Shown here in pieces: positions 23,427 to 31,350 of a stretch of 39,831 nt of DNA (the stretch's first letter is position 1; each line of letters opens with the position of its first letter). The notes beneath the pieces are model-generated. The model did no database searches and was not told where the DNA came from. It worked only from the letters and a program-made list of their open reading frames with translations. Source of the DNA: Verrucomicrobiota bacterium (lineage in GTDB: Bacteria > Verrucomicrobiota > Verrucomicrobiia > Verrucomicrobiales > V1-33). The stretch covers positions 1 to 39,831 of the forward strand of contig QQNF01000036.1 of the NCBI GenBank assembly GCA_003402705.1. Reading direction: 5' to 3'. The position numbers and the translations under genes were made by a program.

Positions 23427-25529
23427 ATGACCGATCCCGATCCGGACTCCATGCCGCTGGCCGCCGCAGCCATCAAACGCACCGCCGCCAAAAAAACGGC
23501 CGTCAAAAAAGCCGCCGCCACCGCTGCCAAATCGCCTGCCAAGTCGCCAGCCAAAAAGGCCACCACCAAGAAAGCCGCCACCAAAAAGGCCACCACCGCC
23601 CCCAAGGCAGTTCTCGCCCCTCCTCCGCCGGAACCCGCCCCAGCCCCGAAAAAGACCGCCCGCAAAAAAACCGCCGCCGCCGCCCCGGAAGTCGTCATCC
23701 CTCTCCCCCCTCCTCCCGCTCCCCCAGAACCCGCCGCCCCAGCCCCTCGCAAAAAGGCCGCTGCCCGCAAATCCACCCCAAAAGCCTCCCCAGCCCCGGA
23801 ACCAGACCTCTTCACCCTCAAGGAAACCCCCGCAGCAGAACCCGCTCCCCCAACCCGTACCCGCCGCAAGACCGCCCCAGCCCCGGAACCAGTTCCCACA
23901 GCCCCACCACCAACAGCCCCGGAACCAACTCCCGCCCCGCTCCCCGCTGCCCACTCCCCTTCCCCCCAGGACGCATCGCCCGACTCCCAACCCGACTCCC
24001 AGCAACGCCACCAGTTCCCTCAATCCGACAGCGCCGACTCCCAAAACCGCCGGCTCTCCAAATTCGAACGCTGGAAACAACGGAAGGAAAAATTCAAACT
24101 CATCAAACAACAGCGCTACCTCGAGCGCCAGACCCAAGGCCCATCCTCCCCCCCCCCAGACACACCCCCCGACTCTCCCCCGCCACACCCCCTCGATCCA
24201 CTCAATCGCCTCGACCGCGGCGATCGCAACGATCGCTCAGACCGCAACGACCGCCTCGACCGCGGCCGCCTCGACCGCAGGGGCGATCGCGGCCGCTCCA
24301 ATGACCGCCGTGGCCCAGACCGCTCCTCCAATCGCGACCGCTCCCCAGACCGCGATCGCTTCGACCGCGACGGCGATCGCTCCCCTCGCCCAGACCCCAA
24401 TCTCGGCCCGCCCGAACCTGTCTCCGGTCTCCTCGAAATGACCCCAGGCAAAGGCTTCGGCTTCCTCCGCGACCGCGCCCGTGGCTTCCAGCCGCTCTCC
24501 TCCGACGCCTTCGTCAGCCCGGACCTCGTCCGCCAACTCGGCCTCCGCGACGGGGTCTGGATCGACGGCTCCCTCCGCCGCGGCTCCCGCGGCCCCCAAA
24601 TCACAGAAATCACCGCCGTCAACGGACGCTCCCCCGACATCTACCGCACCCTCCCGCTCTTCGAGGAACTCACCGCCATCAACCCTAGCAAACGCTACCT
24701 CCTCGAAACCATCTCCAACAGACACACCACCCGCATCATCGACTTCATCGCCCCCATCGGCAGAGGTCAGCGCGGTCTCATCGTCGCCCCCCCACGCGCC
24801 GGCAAAACCACCATCCTCCAGCACATCGCCGAAGCCATTCAGGAAAATTACGAGGACACCAAACTCATCATCCTCCTCGTCGACGAACGCCCGGAAGAAG
24901 TCACCGAAATCGCCCGAGCCCTCCCCTCCGCAGAGGTCATGGCCAGCAACAACGACCGCGACCCACGCGAACACCTCCGCGTCGCCCAGCTCGCCATCGA
25001 ACGCGCTCGCCGTCTCGTCGAAGCCGGCGAACACGTCTTCATGCTCCTCGACTCCATCACAAGACTCGCCCGCGCCTTCAATAACGCCATCCGCGGCCAA
25101 GGCGGCGGCAAAGGCAGTCTCTCCGGCGGCGTCGACGCCCGCGCCCTCGAAGGCGCTCGCCGCCTCTTCGCAGCCGCTCGCAATACCCGCGAAGCTGGCT
25201 CCCTCACCATCGTCGCCACCGCCCTCATCGAAACCAACAGCCGCGCCGACGAACTCATCTTCCAGGAATTCAAAGGCACCGGCAACATGGAACTCGTCCT
25301 CGATCGCCGCATCGCCCAGCAGTACATCTACCCAGCAGTCGATATCTTCAAAAGCGGCACCAGACGCGAGGAACTCCTCCTCCCTCCTCACCAGATGGAA
25401 AAGGTCCACCTCATCCGCCGCGGCCTCGCAGGCCACAAACCAGTCGAAGCCGCTGAACGCCTCATCCACTTCATGAACAAGTTCCCCTCCAACGCCCAGA
25501 TGCTCATCGAAATAAAATCCCGAGAGTGA
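23427..25529 (+). CDS. rho: Transcription termination factor Rho with a 330-residue disordered N-terminus
   Basis: A 700-residue RNA-dependent ATPase that ends transcription; E. coli Rho has 419. Residues 1-185 are Lys/Ala/Pro-rich with histone H1-like KKA repeats. Residues 211-235 are a basic helix (SKFERWKQRKEKFKLIKQQR). Residues 260-320 are an Arg/Asp/Asn-rich repeat (RGDRNDRSDRNDRLDRG). No Rho_N helical domain is recognisable. The RNA-binding cold-shock domain follows at ~331-400 (SGLLEMTPGKGFGFLR), then the ATPase: Walker A APPRAGKTT (454-462), LVDERPEEVTE, LDSITRLARAFN (Q-loop side), GKGSLSGGVDARALE (R loop), and the arginine-finger region FKGTGNMELVLDRRIA. All key residues are present. 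It is 38 bases after yebC. Confidence 0.96.
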   Translation: MTDPDPDSMPLAAAAIKRTAAKKTAVKKAAATAAKSPAKSPAKKATTKKAATKKATTAPKAVLAPPPPEPAPAPKKTARKKTAAAAPEVVIPLPPPPAPPEPAAPAPRKKAAARKSTPKASPAPEPDLFTLKETPAAEPAPPTRTRRKTAPAPEPVPTAPPPTAPEPTPAPLPAAHSPSPQDASPDSQPDSQQRHQFPQSDSADSQNRRLSKFERWKQRKEKFKLIKQQRYLERQTQGPSSPPPDTPPDSPPPHPLDPLNRLDRGDRNDRSDRNDRLDRGRLDRRGDRGRSNDRRGPDRSSNRDRSPDRDRFDRDGDRSPRPDPNLGPPEPVSGLLEMTPGKGFGFLRDRARGFQPLSSDAFVSPDLVRQLGLRDGVWIDGSLRRGSRGPQITEITAVNGRSPDIYRTLPLFEELTAINPSKRYLLETISNRHTTRIIDFIAPIGRGQRGLIVAPPRAGKTTILQHIAEAIQENYEDTKLIILLVDERPEEVTEIARALPSAEVMASNNDRDPREHLRVAQLAIERARRLVEAGEHVFMLLDSITRLARAFNNAIRGQGGGKGSLSGGVDARALEGARRLFAAARNTREAGSLTIVATALIETNSRADELIFQEFKGTGNMELVLDRRIAQQYIYPAVDIFKSGTRREELLLPPHQMEKVHLIRRGLAGHKPVEAAERLIHFMNKFPSNAQMLIEIKSRE

Positions 25530-25580
25530 TCCGCTCCAACTCCCGCTCATCTACCTCGAAAAAAATGACAGGGATTTCCC

Positions 25581-25609
25581 TTGAACACGCTCCCCTCATC
25601 CAGTAAACA
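25581..25609 (+). promoter_or_regulatory. Possible sigma70-type promoter of the outer-membrane barrel gene
   Basis: TTGAAC (25581-25586), a 17-base spacer, then TAAACA (25604-25609), 26 bases before the start codon. The -35 match is fair and the -10 weak. Confidence 0.4.
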
Positions 25610-25634
25610 TCAAGCCTCCAAAAACCGAGAACTT

Positions 25635-26186
25635 ATGAACAAATCCACAATCTCCATCCTCGCGGCCGCTTGCAGCCTCATCTCCGCTCAAGCCGGTGAA
25701 GCCCCTTCCCTCGGCAAAGCCCCAGCCAAAGGCCCAGTCCCGCAAATCAACGTCCCAGCCGTCTGCGACTGCTTCAACGCCGGATCTTCCTCCGTCAGCG
25801 TCTACGCTTCCGGTCTCCTCCCAGACAGCGGCGCAGGTGAACTCGACGACGCCTTCGGCGGTGGTCTCGCTTACGACTACTTCTTCACCCCTAACGTCGG
25901 TGTCATGGTCGACGCCACATGGTCAGGTACGGACAGCGTCACCCACCTCTTCACCGGAAGCCTCGTGCTCCGTGCCCCAATCACCAGCATCTGCCTCGCC
26001 CCTTACGTCTTCGCAGGCGGCGGCTACCACACCAACGGCACCAGCCAGGACGTCTGGCACGCCGGTGGCGGTCTCGACTACCGCATCACCAACTGCTGGG
26101 GCCTCTTCGCCGACGCCCGCTACACATGGGCTTCCGACACCCAGGACTACACCATCGTCCGCGCCGGTGTCCGCTTCGGCTTCTAA
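25635..26186 (+). CDS. Small outer-membrane beta-barrel protein
   Basis: A 183-residue exported protein. The signal peptide is MNKSTISILAAACSLISAQAG. After a short linker (GKAPAKGPVPQINVPAVCDCF) come about eight amphipathic strands with aromatic girdles, for example GGGLAYDYFFTPNVGVMVDATWSG, APYVFAGGGYHTNG, GGGLDYRITNCWGLFADARYTWA, and the C-terminal strand TIVRAGVRFGF, which ends in Phe as outer-membrane proteins do. It resembles OmpA-type or OmpW-type eight-stranded barrels without a peptidoglycan-binding domain. ATG 25635 is chosen from the signal peptide and the upstream GAGA. It has its own likely promoter and a strong terminator, so it is a single-gene unit. Confidence 0.87.
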   Translation: MNKSTISILAAACSLISAQAGEAPSLGKAPAKGPVPQINVPAVCDCFNAGSSSVSVYASGLLPDSGAGELDDAFGGGLAYDYFFTPNVGVMVDATWSGTDSVTHLFTGSLVLRAPITSICLAPYVFAGGGYHTNGTSQDVWHAGGGLDYRITNCWGLFADARYTWASDTQDYTIVRAGVRFGF

Positions 26187-26216
26187 TCAGCACCACAACT
26201 GACACATCTCTCAAGG

Positions 26217-26249
26217 ACCGGCTCCCCAAAAAGGAGCCGGTCTCTTTTT
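26217..26249 (+). terminator. Terminator of the outer-membrane barrel gene
   Basis: A perfect 9-bp stem, ACCGGCTCC / GGAGCCGGT, with a seven-base loop, followed by CTCTTTTT. A canonical intrinsic terminator 31 bases after the stop codon. Confidence 0.93.
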
Positions 26250-26314
26250 GCCCTCCCCTCTCCCCCTCCGCATCACACCTTGCATCCACCCGCCCAGCCA
26301 CCTATGCAGCCCCC

Positions 26315-27313
26315 ATGCAACGCGACGCTCTGAACCACAGGCTGGCACAGTTCCGTGACCTCAGAGTCATGGTCGTCGGCGACGTCATGCTCGACCGCTT
26401 CATCTGGGGCAACGTCACCCGCATCTCCCCCGAAGCCCCCGTCCCCGTCGTCCACGTCGTCCGCGAAGACGCCTACCCAGGCGGCGCAGCCAACGTCGCT
26501 CGCAACCTCGCACCCTTCGCTCGCCGCGTCGATGTCCTCGGCATCACCGGCCAGGGCCCCCTCACCTCCCAGCTCCTCGGCCTCCTCCACTCCGCAGGCA
26601 TCGACACCTCAGGCATCCTCGTCTGCCAGGATCACGAAACCATCGTCAAAACCCGCATCATCGCCCGCAATCAGCAGATGGCACGCATCGACCGCGAATC
26701 CATCAAACCCCCTTCCCCGGAAACCTGCGAACGCGCCCTCGCATGGTTCCGCTCCCGCCTCCCCGAAACCGACGCCGTCATCCTCGAAGACTACGCCAAG
26801 GGCTTCCTCACCCAGGACCTCGTCGACGCCTTCACCCGCGAAGCCGCCGCCGCAGGCATCCCCGTCACCATCGACCCTAACCCCGGCAATCCCCTCTCAT
26901 GGCACCGCGCCACCGTCATCAAACCCAACCGCCGCGAAGCCTTCGCCGCCGCTAACCTCCCAGACCCCGGCGAGGTCTCCGAGGCCGACCTCATGGCCGC
27001 TCTCCTCCCTCTCGGCGACGCCCTCTTCGCCAAATGGGACACCCGTCTCCTCCTCATCACCCTCGGCGAACACGGCATGGCCCTCCTCGAAAAAAATCAG
27101 CCCGCCTACCACACCCCCACCCGCGCCCGCGAGGTCTTCGACGTCTCCGGCGCAGGCGATACCGCCATCGCCCTCTTCACCCTCGCCCTCGCCGCCGGAG
27201 CCAACCCACGCGAAGCCGCCGAAATCTCCAACCTCGCCAGCGGCATCGTCGTCGGCAAAGTCGGCACCGCCACGCTCACACCAGACGAACTCCTCGCCGC
27301 GTGCGAAAAGTAG
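26315..27313 (+). CDS. rfaE1: D-glycero-beta-D-manno-heptose-7-phosphate kinase
   Basis: A 332-residue PfkB-family kinase that phosphorylates heptose-7-phosphate at C1 in the ADP-heptose pathway for lipopolysaccharide inner core. Typical family features: VMVVGDVMLDRFIWGNVTRISPEAPVPVV (18-46), the first PfkB signature PGGAANVARNL (55-65), KTRIIARNQQMARID (112-126), ILEDYAKGFL, TIDPNP, and the second signature DVSGAGDT (276-283) with the catalytic Asp 282. It is only the kinase half of bifunctional HldE; no nucleotidyltransferase domain follows, so a separate partner enzyme must be encoded elsewhere. ATG 26315 fits the family's usual N-terminus. It implies a Gram-negative envelope with heptose-containing LPS or another ADP-heptose use. 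Confidence 0.93.
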   Translation: MQRDALNHRLAQFRDLRVMVVGDVMLDRFIWGNVTRISPEAPVPVVHVVREDAYPGGAANVARNLAPFARRVDVLGITGQGPLTSQLLGLLHSAGIDTSGILVCQDHETIVKTRIIARNQQMARIDRESIKPPSPETCERALAWFRSRLPETDAVILEDYAKGFLTQDLVDAFTREAAAAGIPVTIDPNPGNPLSWHRATVIKPNRREAFAAANLPDPGEVSEADLMAALLPLGDALFAKWDTRLLLITLGEHGMALLEKNQPAYHTPTRAREVFDVSGAGDTAIALFTLALAAGANPREAAEISNLASGIVVGKVGTATLTPDELLAACEK

Positions 27314-27373
27314 CACTTCCCGCCGCCTCCTCCGTCTTTACAGCCGCCCCTCCCGCCACCATACCGTGTGGCC

Positions 27374-28627
27374 ATGAATCTCCGTCTCCTCCTCTCCCTC
27401 CTTCCCGCCCTCGCCGCCCTCTCCACACTCCCAGCCTCCGCCGAACTCCGCATCCCCGGCGGCACCGCCTACTCCGACCCGGACCCCAACGCCATCCGCA
27501 TGTCGGAACGCGAAAACGTCCTCCGCAGTTGGTCCGACCCCGCCCAGCACGCACTCTGGTTCGGCCAGTTCCTCCAAACCGGCGACATCACCGCCAGTCT
27601 CGCCGTCAAAGCCCCCAAAGACGCCCCCTCCAAACTCCGCCTCTCCCTCGGCGATCAGCACCTCGACGCCTCCATCACCGGCACCGGCGAACCGCTCACC
27701 ATCCCCCTCGGCAAGCTCTCCATCCCCTCCAAGGGCTACCACCGCTTCTCCCTCTCTTCCCTCAACCCCAAAGGTTCCCCCACCGGCGATGTCCTCGCCC
27801 TCATCCTCGACGGCACACCCGCCACCGACGCCCACTTCAACCTCAAACCCCGCCGCAACGCCGCCTCCGTCCACCTCTCCTATCAAACCCCAAAGGACAC
27901 GGACATCACCGGCTTCTACAACGAGGTCACCGCCGTCACCGACCCCGTCACCACCTTCTACATGGCCTGCGGCTTCGCACGCGGCTACTTCGGCATGCAG
28001 GTCAACTCGGAAACCGAACGCCGCATCATCTTCTCCGTCTGGGACGCCGCAGAAGGCAGCAACGCCGACTCCCGCGAAAAAGTGAACCCCGAAAACCACG
28101 TCCAGCTCCTCGCCAAAGGCGACGGCGTCGAAGCCTCCGTCTTCGGCGGCGAAGGCACCGGCGGCCACAGCCATCTCGTCTACCCATGGAAAACAGGCGC
28201 CACCCAGAAATTCTGGCTCACCTGCTCCCCGGAAGGCAACCACACCGACTACTCCGGCTGGTGGTTCCATCCTGACAAAAACGAATGGTTTCGCCTCGCC
28301 TCCTTCCGCGCCCCCAAAGACGGCAAATACCTCCGCGGTCTCCACTCCTTCAGCGAAAACTTCTGGGGCACCACCGGCCACCTCCAGCGCAAAGCCCTCT
28401 TCGGCCCTCAGTGGATCCTCACCAAAGACAAGCAATGGCTCGAAATCACCTCTGCCTCCTTCTCCCACGACGGCACCGGCCGCGCCGACCGCACCGACCG
28501 CTTCATGGGCGTCGAATCCAACCGCTTCTTCCTCAGCCACGGCGGCTTCCTCGACGGCTTCTCCAAATTCGGTGACCCCTTCTCCCGCCCAGCCTCCCCC
28601 TCCCATCCCTCCGGTCTCCCGGAGTAA
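27374..28627 (+). CDS. Exported DUF3472 (with DUF5077-like) protein
   Basis: A 417-residue exported protein with a signal peptide (MNLRLLLSLLPALAALSTLPASA). Residues ~25-150 look like the DUF5077 beta-sandwich (GTAYSDPDPNAIRM, then a HALWFGQFLQTGDITASLAV strand region and GYHRFSLSSLNPKG). Residues ~165-400 are DUF3472: FYNEVTAVTDPVTTFYMACGFARGYFGMQVNSETERRIIFSVWD, then GHSHLVYPWKTG, and WWFHPDKNEWFRLASFRAPKDG. This architecture is common in exported proteins of Bacteroidota, Planctomycetota and Verrucomicrobiota and probably binds or processes glycans; no enzyme activity is established. An upstream in-frame GTG two codons before would add two residues. It is 60 bases after the heptose kinase gene and 19 before kbl. 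Confidence 0.88.
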   Translation: MNLRLLLSLLPALAALSTLPASAELRIPGGTAYSDPDPNAIRMSERENVLRSWSDPAQHALWFGQFLQTGDITASLAVKAPKDAPSKLRLSLGDQHLDASITGTGEPLTIPLGKLSIPSKGYHRFSLSSLNPKGSPTGDVLALILDGTPATDAHFNLKPRRNAASVHLSYQTPKDTDITGFYNEVTAVTDPVTTFYMACGFARGYFGMQVNSETERRIIFSVWDAAEGSNADSREKVNPENHVQLLAKGDGVEASVFGGEGTGGHSHLVYPWKTGATQKFWLTCSPEGNHTDYSGWWFHPDKNEWFRLASFRAPKDGKYLRGLHSFSENFWGTTGHLQRKALFGPQWILTKDKQWLEITSASFSHDGTGRADRTDRFMGVESNRFFLSHGGFLDGFSKFGDPFSRPASPSHPSGLPE

Positions 28628-28646
28628 ATCCTAACTCTCTCCTCCC

Positions 28647-29837
28647 ATGTACGGCTCCTTCCAGCAGCACCTCGCCTCCACGCTCGACTCCATCCGCGAC
28701 GCCGGGCTCTTCAAATCCGAACGGCTCATCGCCTCCCCTCAAGGCGGTCGCGTCCGCCTCGATGACGGCCGTGAGGTCGTCATCATGTGCGCCAACAACT
28801 ACCTCGGTCTCGGCAACCACCCCGAAGTCGTCGCCGCCGCCCACGAAGCCCTTGACCAGTGGGGCTTCGGTATGGGCAGCGTCCGCTTCATCTGCGGCAC
28901 CCAGACGCTTCACCGCCAGCTCGAATCCGCACTCTCCTCCTTTCTCGGCACCGAAGACACCATCCTCTACTCCTCCTGCTTCGACGCCAACGGCGGTCTC
29001 TTCGAAACCCTCCTCTCCGACGCCGACGCCGTCATCTCGGACGCCCTCAACCACGCCAGCATCATCGACGGCATCAGGCTCTGCAAAGCCATGCGCTTCC
29101 GCTATCAGAACCGCGACATGGCCGACCTCGAGGCCAAACTCAAGGAAGCCCGCGCCGCCGGAGCCCGCTTCATCATGATCGCCACCGACGGGGTCTTCAG
29201 CATGGACGGCACCTACGCCCCCATGGACGAAATCTGCAACCTCGCCGACCGCTACGACGCCCTCGTCATGATGGACGACTCCCACGCCGTCGGCTTCGTC
29301 GGCCCCTCCGGCCGCGGCACTCACGAGAAATTCAACGTCCTCGACCGCGTCGACATCATCACCGGCACGCTCGGCAAAGCCCTCGGCGGTGCCAGCGGCG
29401 GCTACACCAGCGGCCGCCGCGAAATCATCGATCTCCTCCGCCAGCGCTCCAGACCCTATCTCTTCTCCAACACGCTCGCCCCGGTCATCGCCGCCGTCTC
29501 CCTCAAGGTCCTCGACCTCCTCCAGCGCGATCCCTCCCTCCGTCTCACCCTCTGGGAAAACACCACATGGTACGTCAACGCCATGCGCGCCGCCGGCTTC
29601 GAAATCTCCGCCGGCGAACACCCCATCGTCCCCATCATGCTAGGCGACGCCAACCTCGCCCAGAACATGGCCACCCACCTCCTAACCTCAGGCGTCTACG
29701 CCGTCGGCTTCTTCTTCCCAGTCGTCCCTCAGGGCAAGGCCCGCATCCGTACCCAGGTCAGCAGCGCCCTCACCCGCCCGGACCTCGAACTCGCCGTCAG
29801 CGCCTTCGTCAAAGCCCGCGCCGCCGCCTCCCACTAA
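28647..29837 (+). CDS. kbl: 2-amino-3-ketobutyrate CoA ligase (glycine C-acetyltransferase)
   Basis: A 396-residue PLP enzyme of the alpha-oxoamine synthase family, which converts 2-amino-3-ketobutyrate and CoA to glycine and acetyl-CoA in threonine breakdown. Features: [15 protein letters not shown] (47-61), [20 protein letters not shown] (74-93), a [12 protein letters not shown] loop, [12 protein letters not shown] (181-192), [18 protein letters not shown], and the PLP lysine in [14 protein letters not shown] (Lys 244). RFICGTQ and the length favour Kbl over BioF or HemA. No threonine dehydrogenase gene is next to it in this window, so the partner must lie elsewhere. Confidence 0.95.
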   Translation: MYGSFQQHLASTLDSIRDAGLFKSERLIASPQGGRVRLDDGREVVIMCANNYLGLGNHPEVVAAAHEALDQWGFGMGSVRFICGTQTLHRQLESALSSFLGTEDTILYSSCFDANGGLFETLLSDADAVISDALNHASIIDGIRLCKAMRFRYQNRDMADLEAKLKEARAAGARFIMIATDGVFSMDGTYAPMDEICNLADRYDALVMMDDSHAVGFVGPSGRGTHEKFNVLDRVDIITGTLGKALGGASGGYTSGRREIIDLLRQRSRPYLFSNTLAPVIAAVSLKVLDLLQRDPSLRLTLWENTTWYVNAMRAAGFEISAGEHPIVPIMLGDANLAQNMATHLLTSGVYAVGFFFPVVPQGKARIRTQVSSALTRPDLELAVSAFVKARAAASH

Positions 29838-29882
29838 CGCCAACCTCGCCGCCGCCCTCCGCGCCTTCCTCGGCGACCACCC

Positions 29883-30254
29883 ATGAAACTCTCCCTCCTC
29901 GCCGCCACCCTAGCCTCCCTCCTCGTCTCCCTCGCCGCCAACCCGCCACCCACTCCCTCACCTCCCGCCAAACCATCCTCCCCTTCCGATCAATCCGCCG
30001 AAGCCCTCGCCCTCGGCCGACAGATCCTCGCCATCCACCACGCCCTCGAACACCCAACCCTCCCCGCCAGCCTCAAAGCCATCACCGACCTCGGCACCGA
30101 CTCCCGCCACTACTCCATGGTCCGCGGCTGGCTCTCCCAACTCCTCTCCGCAGACGAATCCATCGCCTCCGCCTCCAAAGACAACACCCCTCCCCACATC
30201 ACCACACGCATCGCCTTCCTCAAAAAAGCCATCCGCGCCATCGACCTCGAATAA
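29883..30254 (+). CDS. Small exported helical protein of unknown function
   Basis: A 123-residue protein with a signal peptide (MKLSLLAATLASLLVSLAAN) and a Pro/Ser linker. The rest is predicted helical: EALALGRQILAIHHALEHPTLPASLKAITDLG, then RHYSMVRGWLSQLLSADESIAS, and a last helix TRIAFLKKAIRAIDLE. I do not recognise it. It lies 45 bases after kbl and 62 bases before the MoxR gene, on the same strand. Codon use matches real + strand genes here. Confidence 0.7.
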   Translation: MKLSLLAATLASLLVSLAANPPPTPSPPAKPSSPSDQSAEALALGRQILAIHHALEHPTLPASLKAITDLGTDSRHYSMVRGWLSQLLSADESIASASKDNTPPHITTRIAFLKKAIRAIDLE

Positions 30255-30316
30255 CCGTCCTCCCCGCGCCGCGAATCCCATTGCCGCACCGCCGCTCCCG
30301 GCCATGATGCAGTCTA

Positions 30317-31345
30317 ATGAGCGCCTCCCGTCCAGACTATGCGAGCGAAGCCGATGTCGCCGCCGCCGCAGAACCACTGGCGCGGCTGCGCCGCACCCTC
30401 GAATCCGTCCTCTTCGGCAAAGAAGAACTGATCAGCCTCACCCTAACTGGTCTCCTCGCCCGCGGCCACCTTCTCCTCGAGGGCCTCCCAGGCCTCGGCA
30501 AAACCGAACTCGTCAAAGGCCTCGCCAAAGCCCTCGGCCTCGCCACCCGCCGCATCCAGTTCACCCCGGACCTCCTCCCCGGCGACATCACCGGCAACCC
30601 AGTCCTCCGCGAAACCCCCGAAGGCCGCTCCTTCGTCTTCCAGCCAGGCCCGATCTTCGCCAACCTCGTCCTCGCTGACGAAATCAACCGCGCCAGCCCC
30701 AAAACCCAGAGCGCCCTCCTCGAAGCCATGCAGGAACGCCGCGTCACCGTCCTCGGCACCAGCCACGACCTCCCAGATCCCTTCTTCGTCCTCGCCACCC
30801 AGAACCCCGTCGAACTCGAAGGCACCTACCCGCTCCCCGAAGCCCAGGTCGACCGCTTCCTCTTCAAACTCGAGGTCCTCCGCAACGACGCCGCCACCCT
30901 CGAACGCATCGTCCGCGACCGCGAACTCGGCGTCGAACCCTCCGTCAGCCAGGTCATGGAAGCCGCGGAACTCGCCAGCCTCCTCGCCCTAACACGCCGC
31001 ATCTTCCTCCCCGACGTCGTCGCTAACTACATCGCTCGCCTCGTCGACGCCACCCACCCAGGCCAGTCCACCGCCGCCTCAGGCGTCAAATTCGGTGCCA
31101 GCCCCCGCGCCGCCCTCAGCATGGCCTCCGCCGTCAAAGCCCGCGCCCTCCTCCACAACCGCGTCAACGCCAGCTTCGAAGACGTCCAGGCCATCGCCCA
31201 CGCCGTCCTCGGCCACCGCCTCATCCTCGACTACTCCGCCCGCATCGAAGGCCGCTCCGCACGCCACATCGTCGCCGACCTCCTCAAGGAAATCCCCACA
31301 CGCCAGGGCGCACTCCCACGCACGCTCCAGGAATCCCCGGCCTGA
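30317..31345 (+). CDS. MoxR-family AAA+ ATPase
   Basis: A 342-residue AAA+ ATPase. Walker A is GLPGLGKT at residues 56-63; the motif RIQFTPDLLPGDITGNPV is the MoxR hallmark; Walker B is LVLADEINRA; sensor 1 is in PFFVLATQNPVELEGTYPLPEAQVDRF; and the C-terminal lid contains SPRAALSMASAVKARAL. MoxR proteins act as chaperones for assembling metal- or membrane-bound complexes, usually with DUF58 and vWA partners. Here the next gene, six bases on, is a large membrane protein and then an ABC ATPase; the DUF58 gene of the window is 22 kb upstream. No Shine-Dalgarno sequence precedes the ATG. It begins a tight three-gene unit. Confidence 0.95.
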   Translation: MSASRPDYASEADVAAAAEPLARLRRTLESVLFGKEELISLTLTGLLARGHLLLEGLPGLGKTELVKGLAKALGLATRRIQFTPDLLPGDITGNPVLRETPEGRSFVFQPGPIFANLVLADEINRASPKTQSALLEAMQERRVTVLGTSHDLPDPFFVLATQNPVELEGTYPLPEAQVDRFLFKLEVLRNDAATLERIVRDRELGVEPSVSQVMEAAELASLLALTRRIFLPDVVANYIARLVDATHPGQSTAASGVKFGASPRAALSMASAVKARALLHNRVNASFEDVQAIAHAVLGHRLILDYSARIEGRSARHIVADLLKEIPTRQGALPRTLQESPA

Positions 31346-31350
31346 CAAAT

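Noticed and set aside
24237..25550. 437-codon acidic minus-strand frame over rho
   Set aside because: It is the antisense of rho; its Glu/Asp/Gly/Val/Phe composition is typical of antisense frames in this window.
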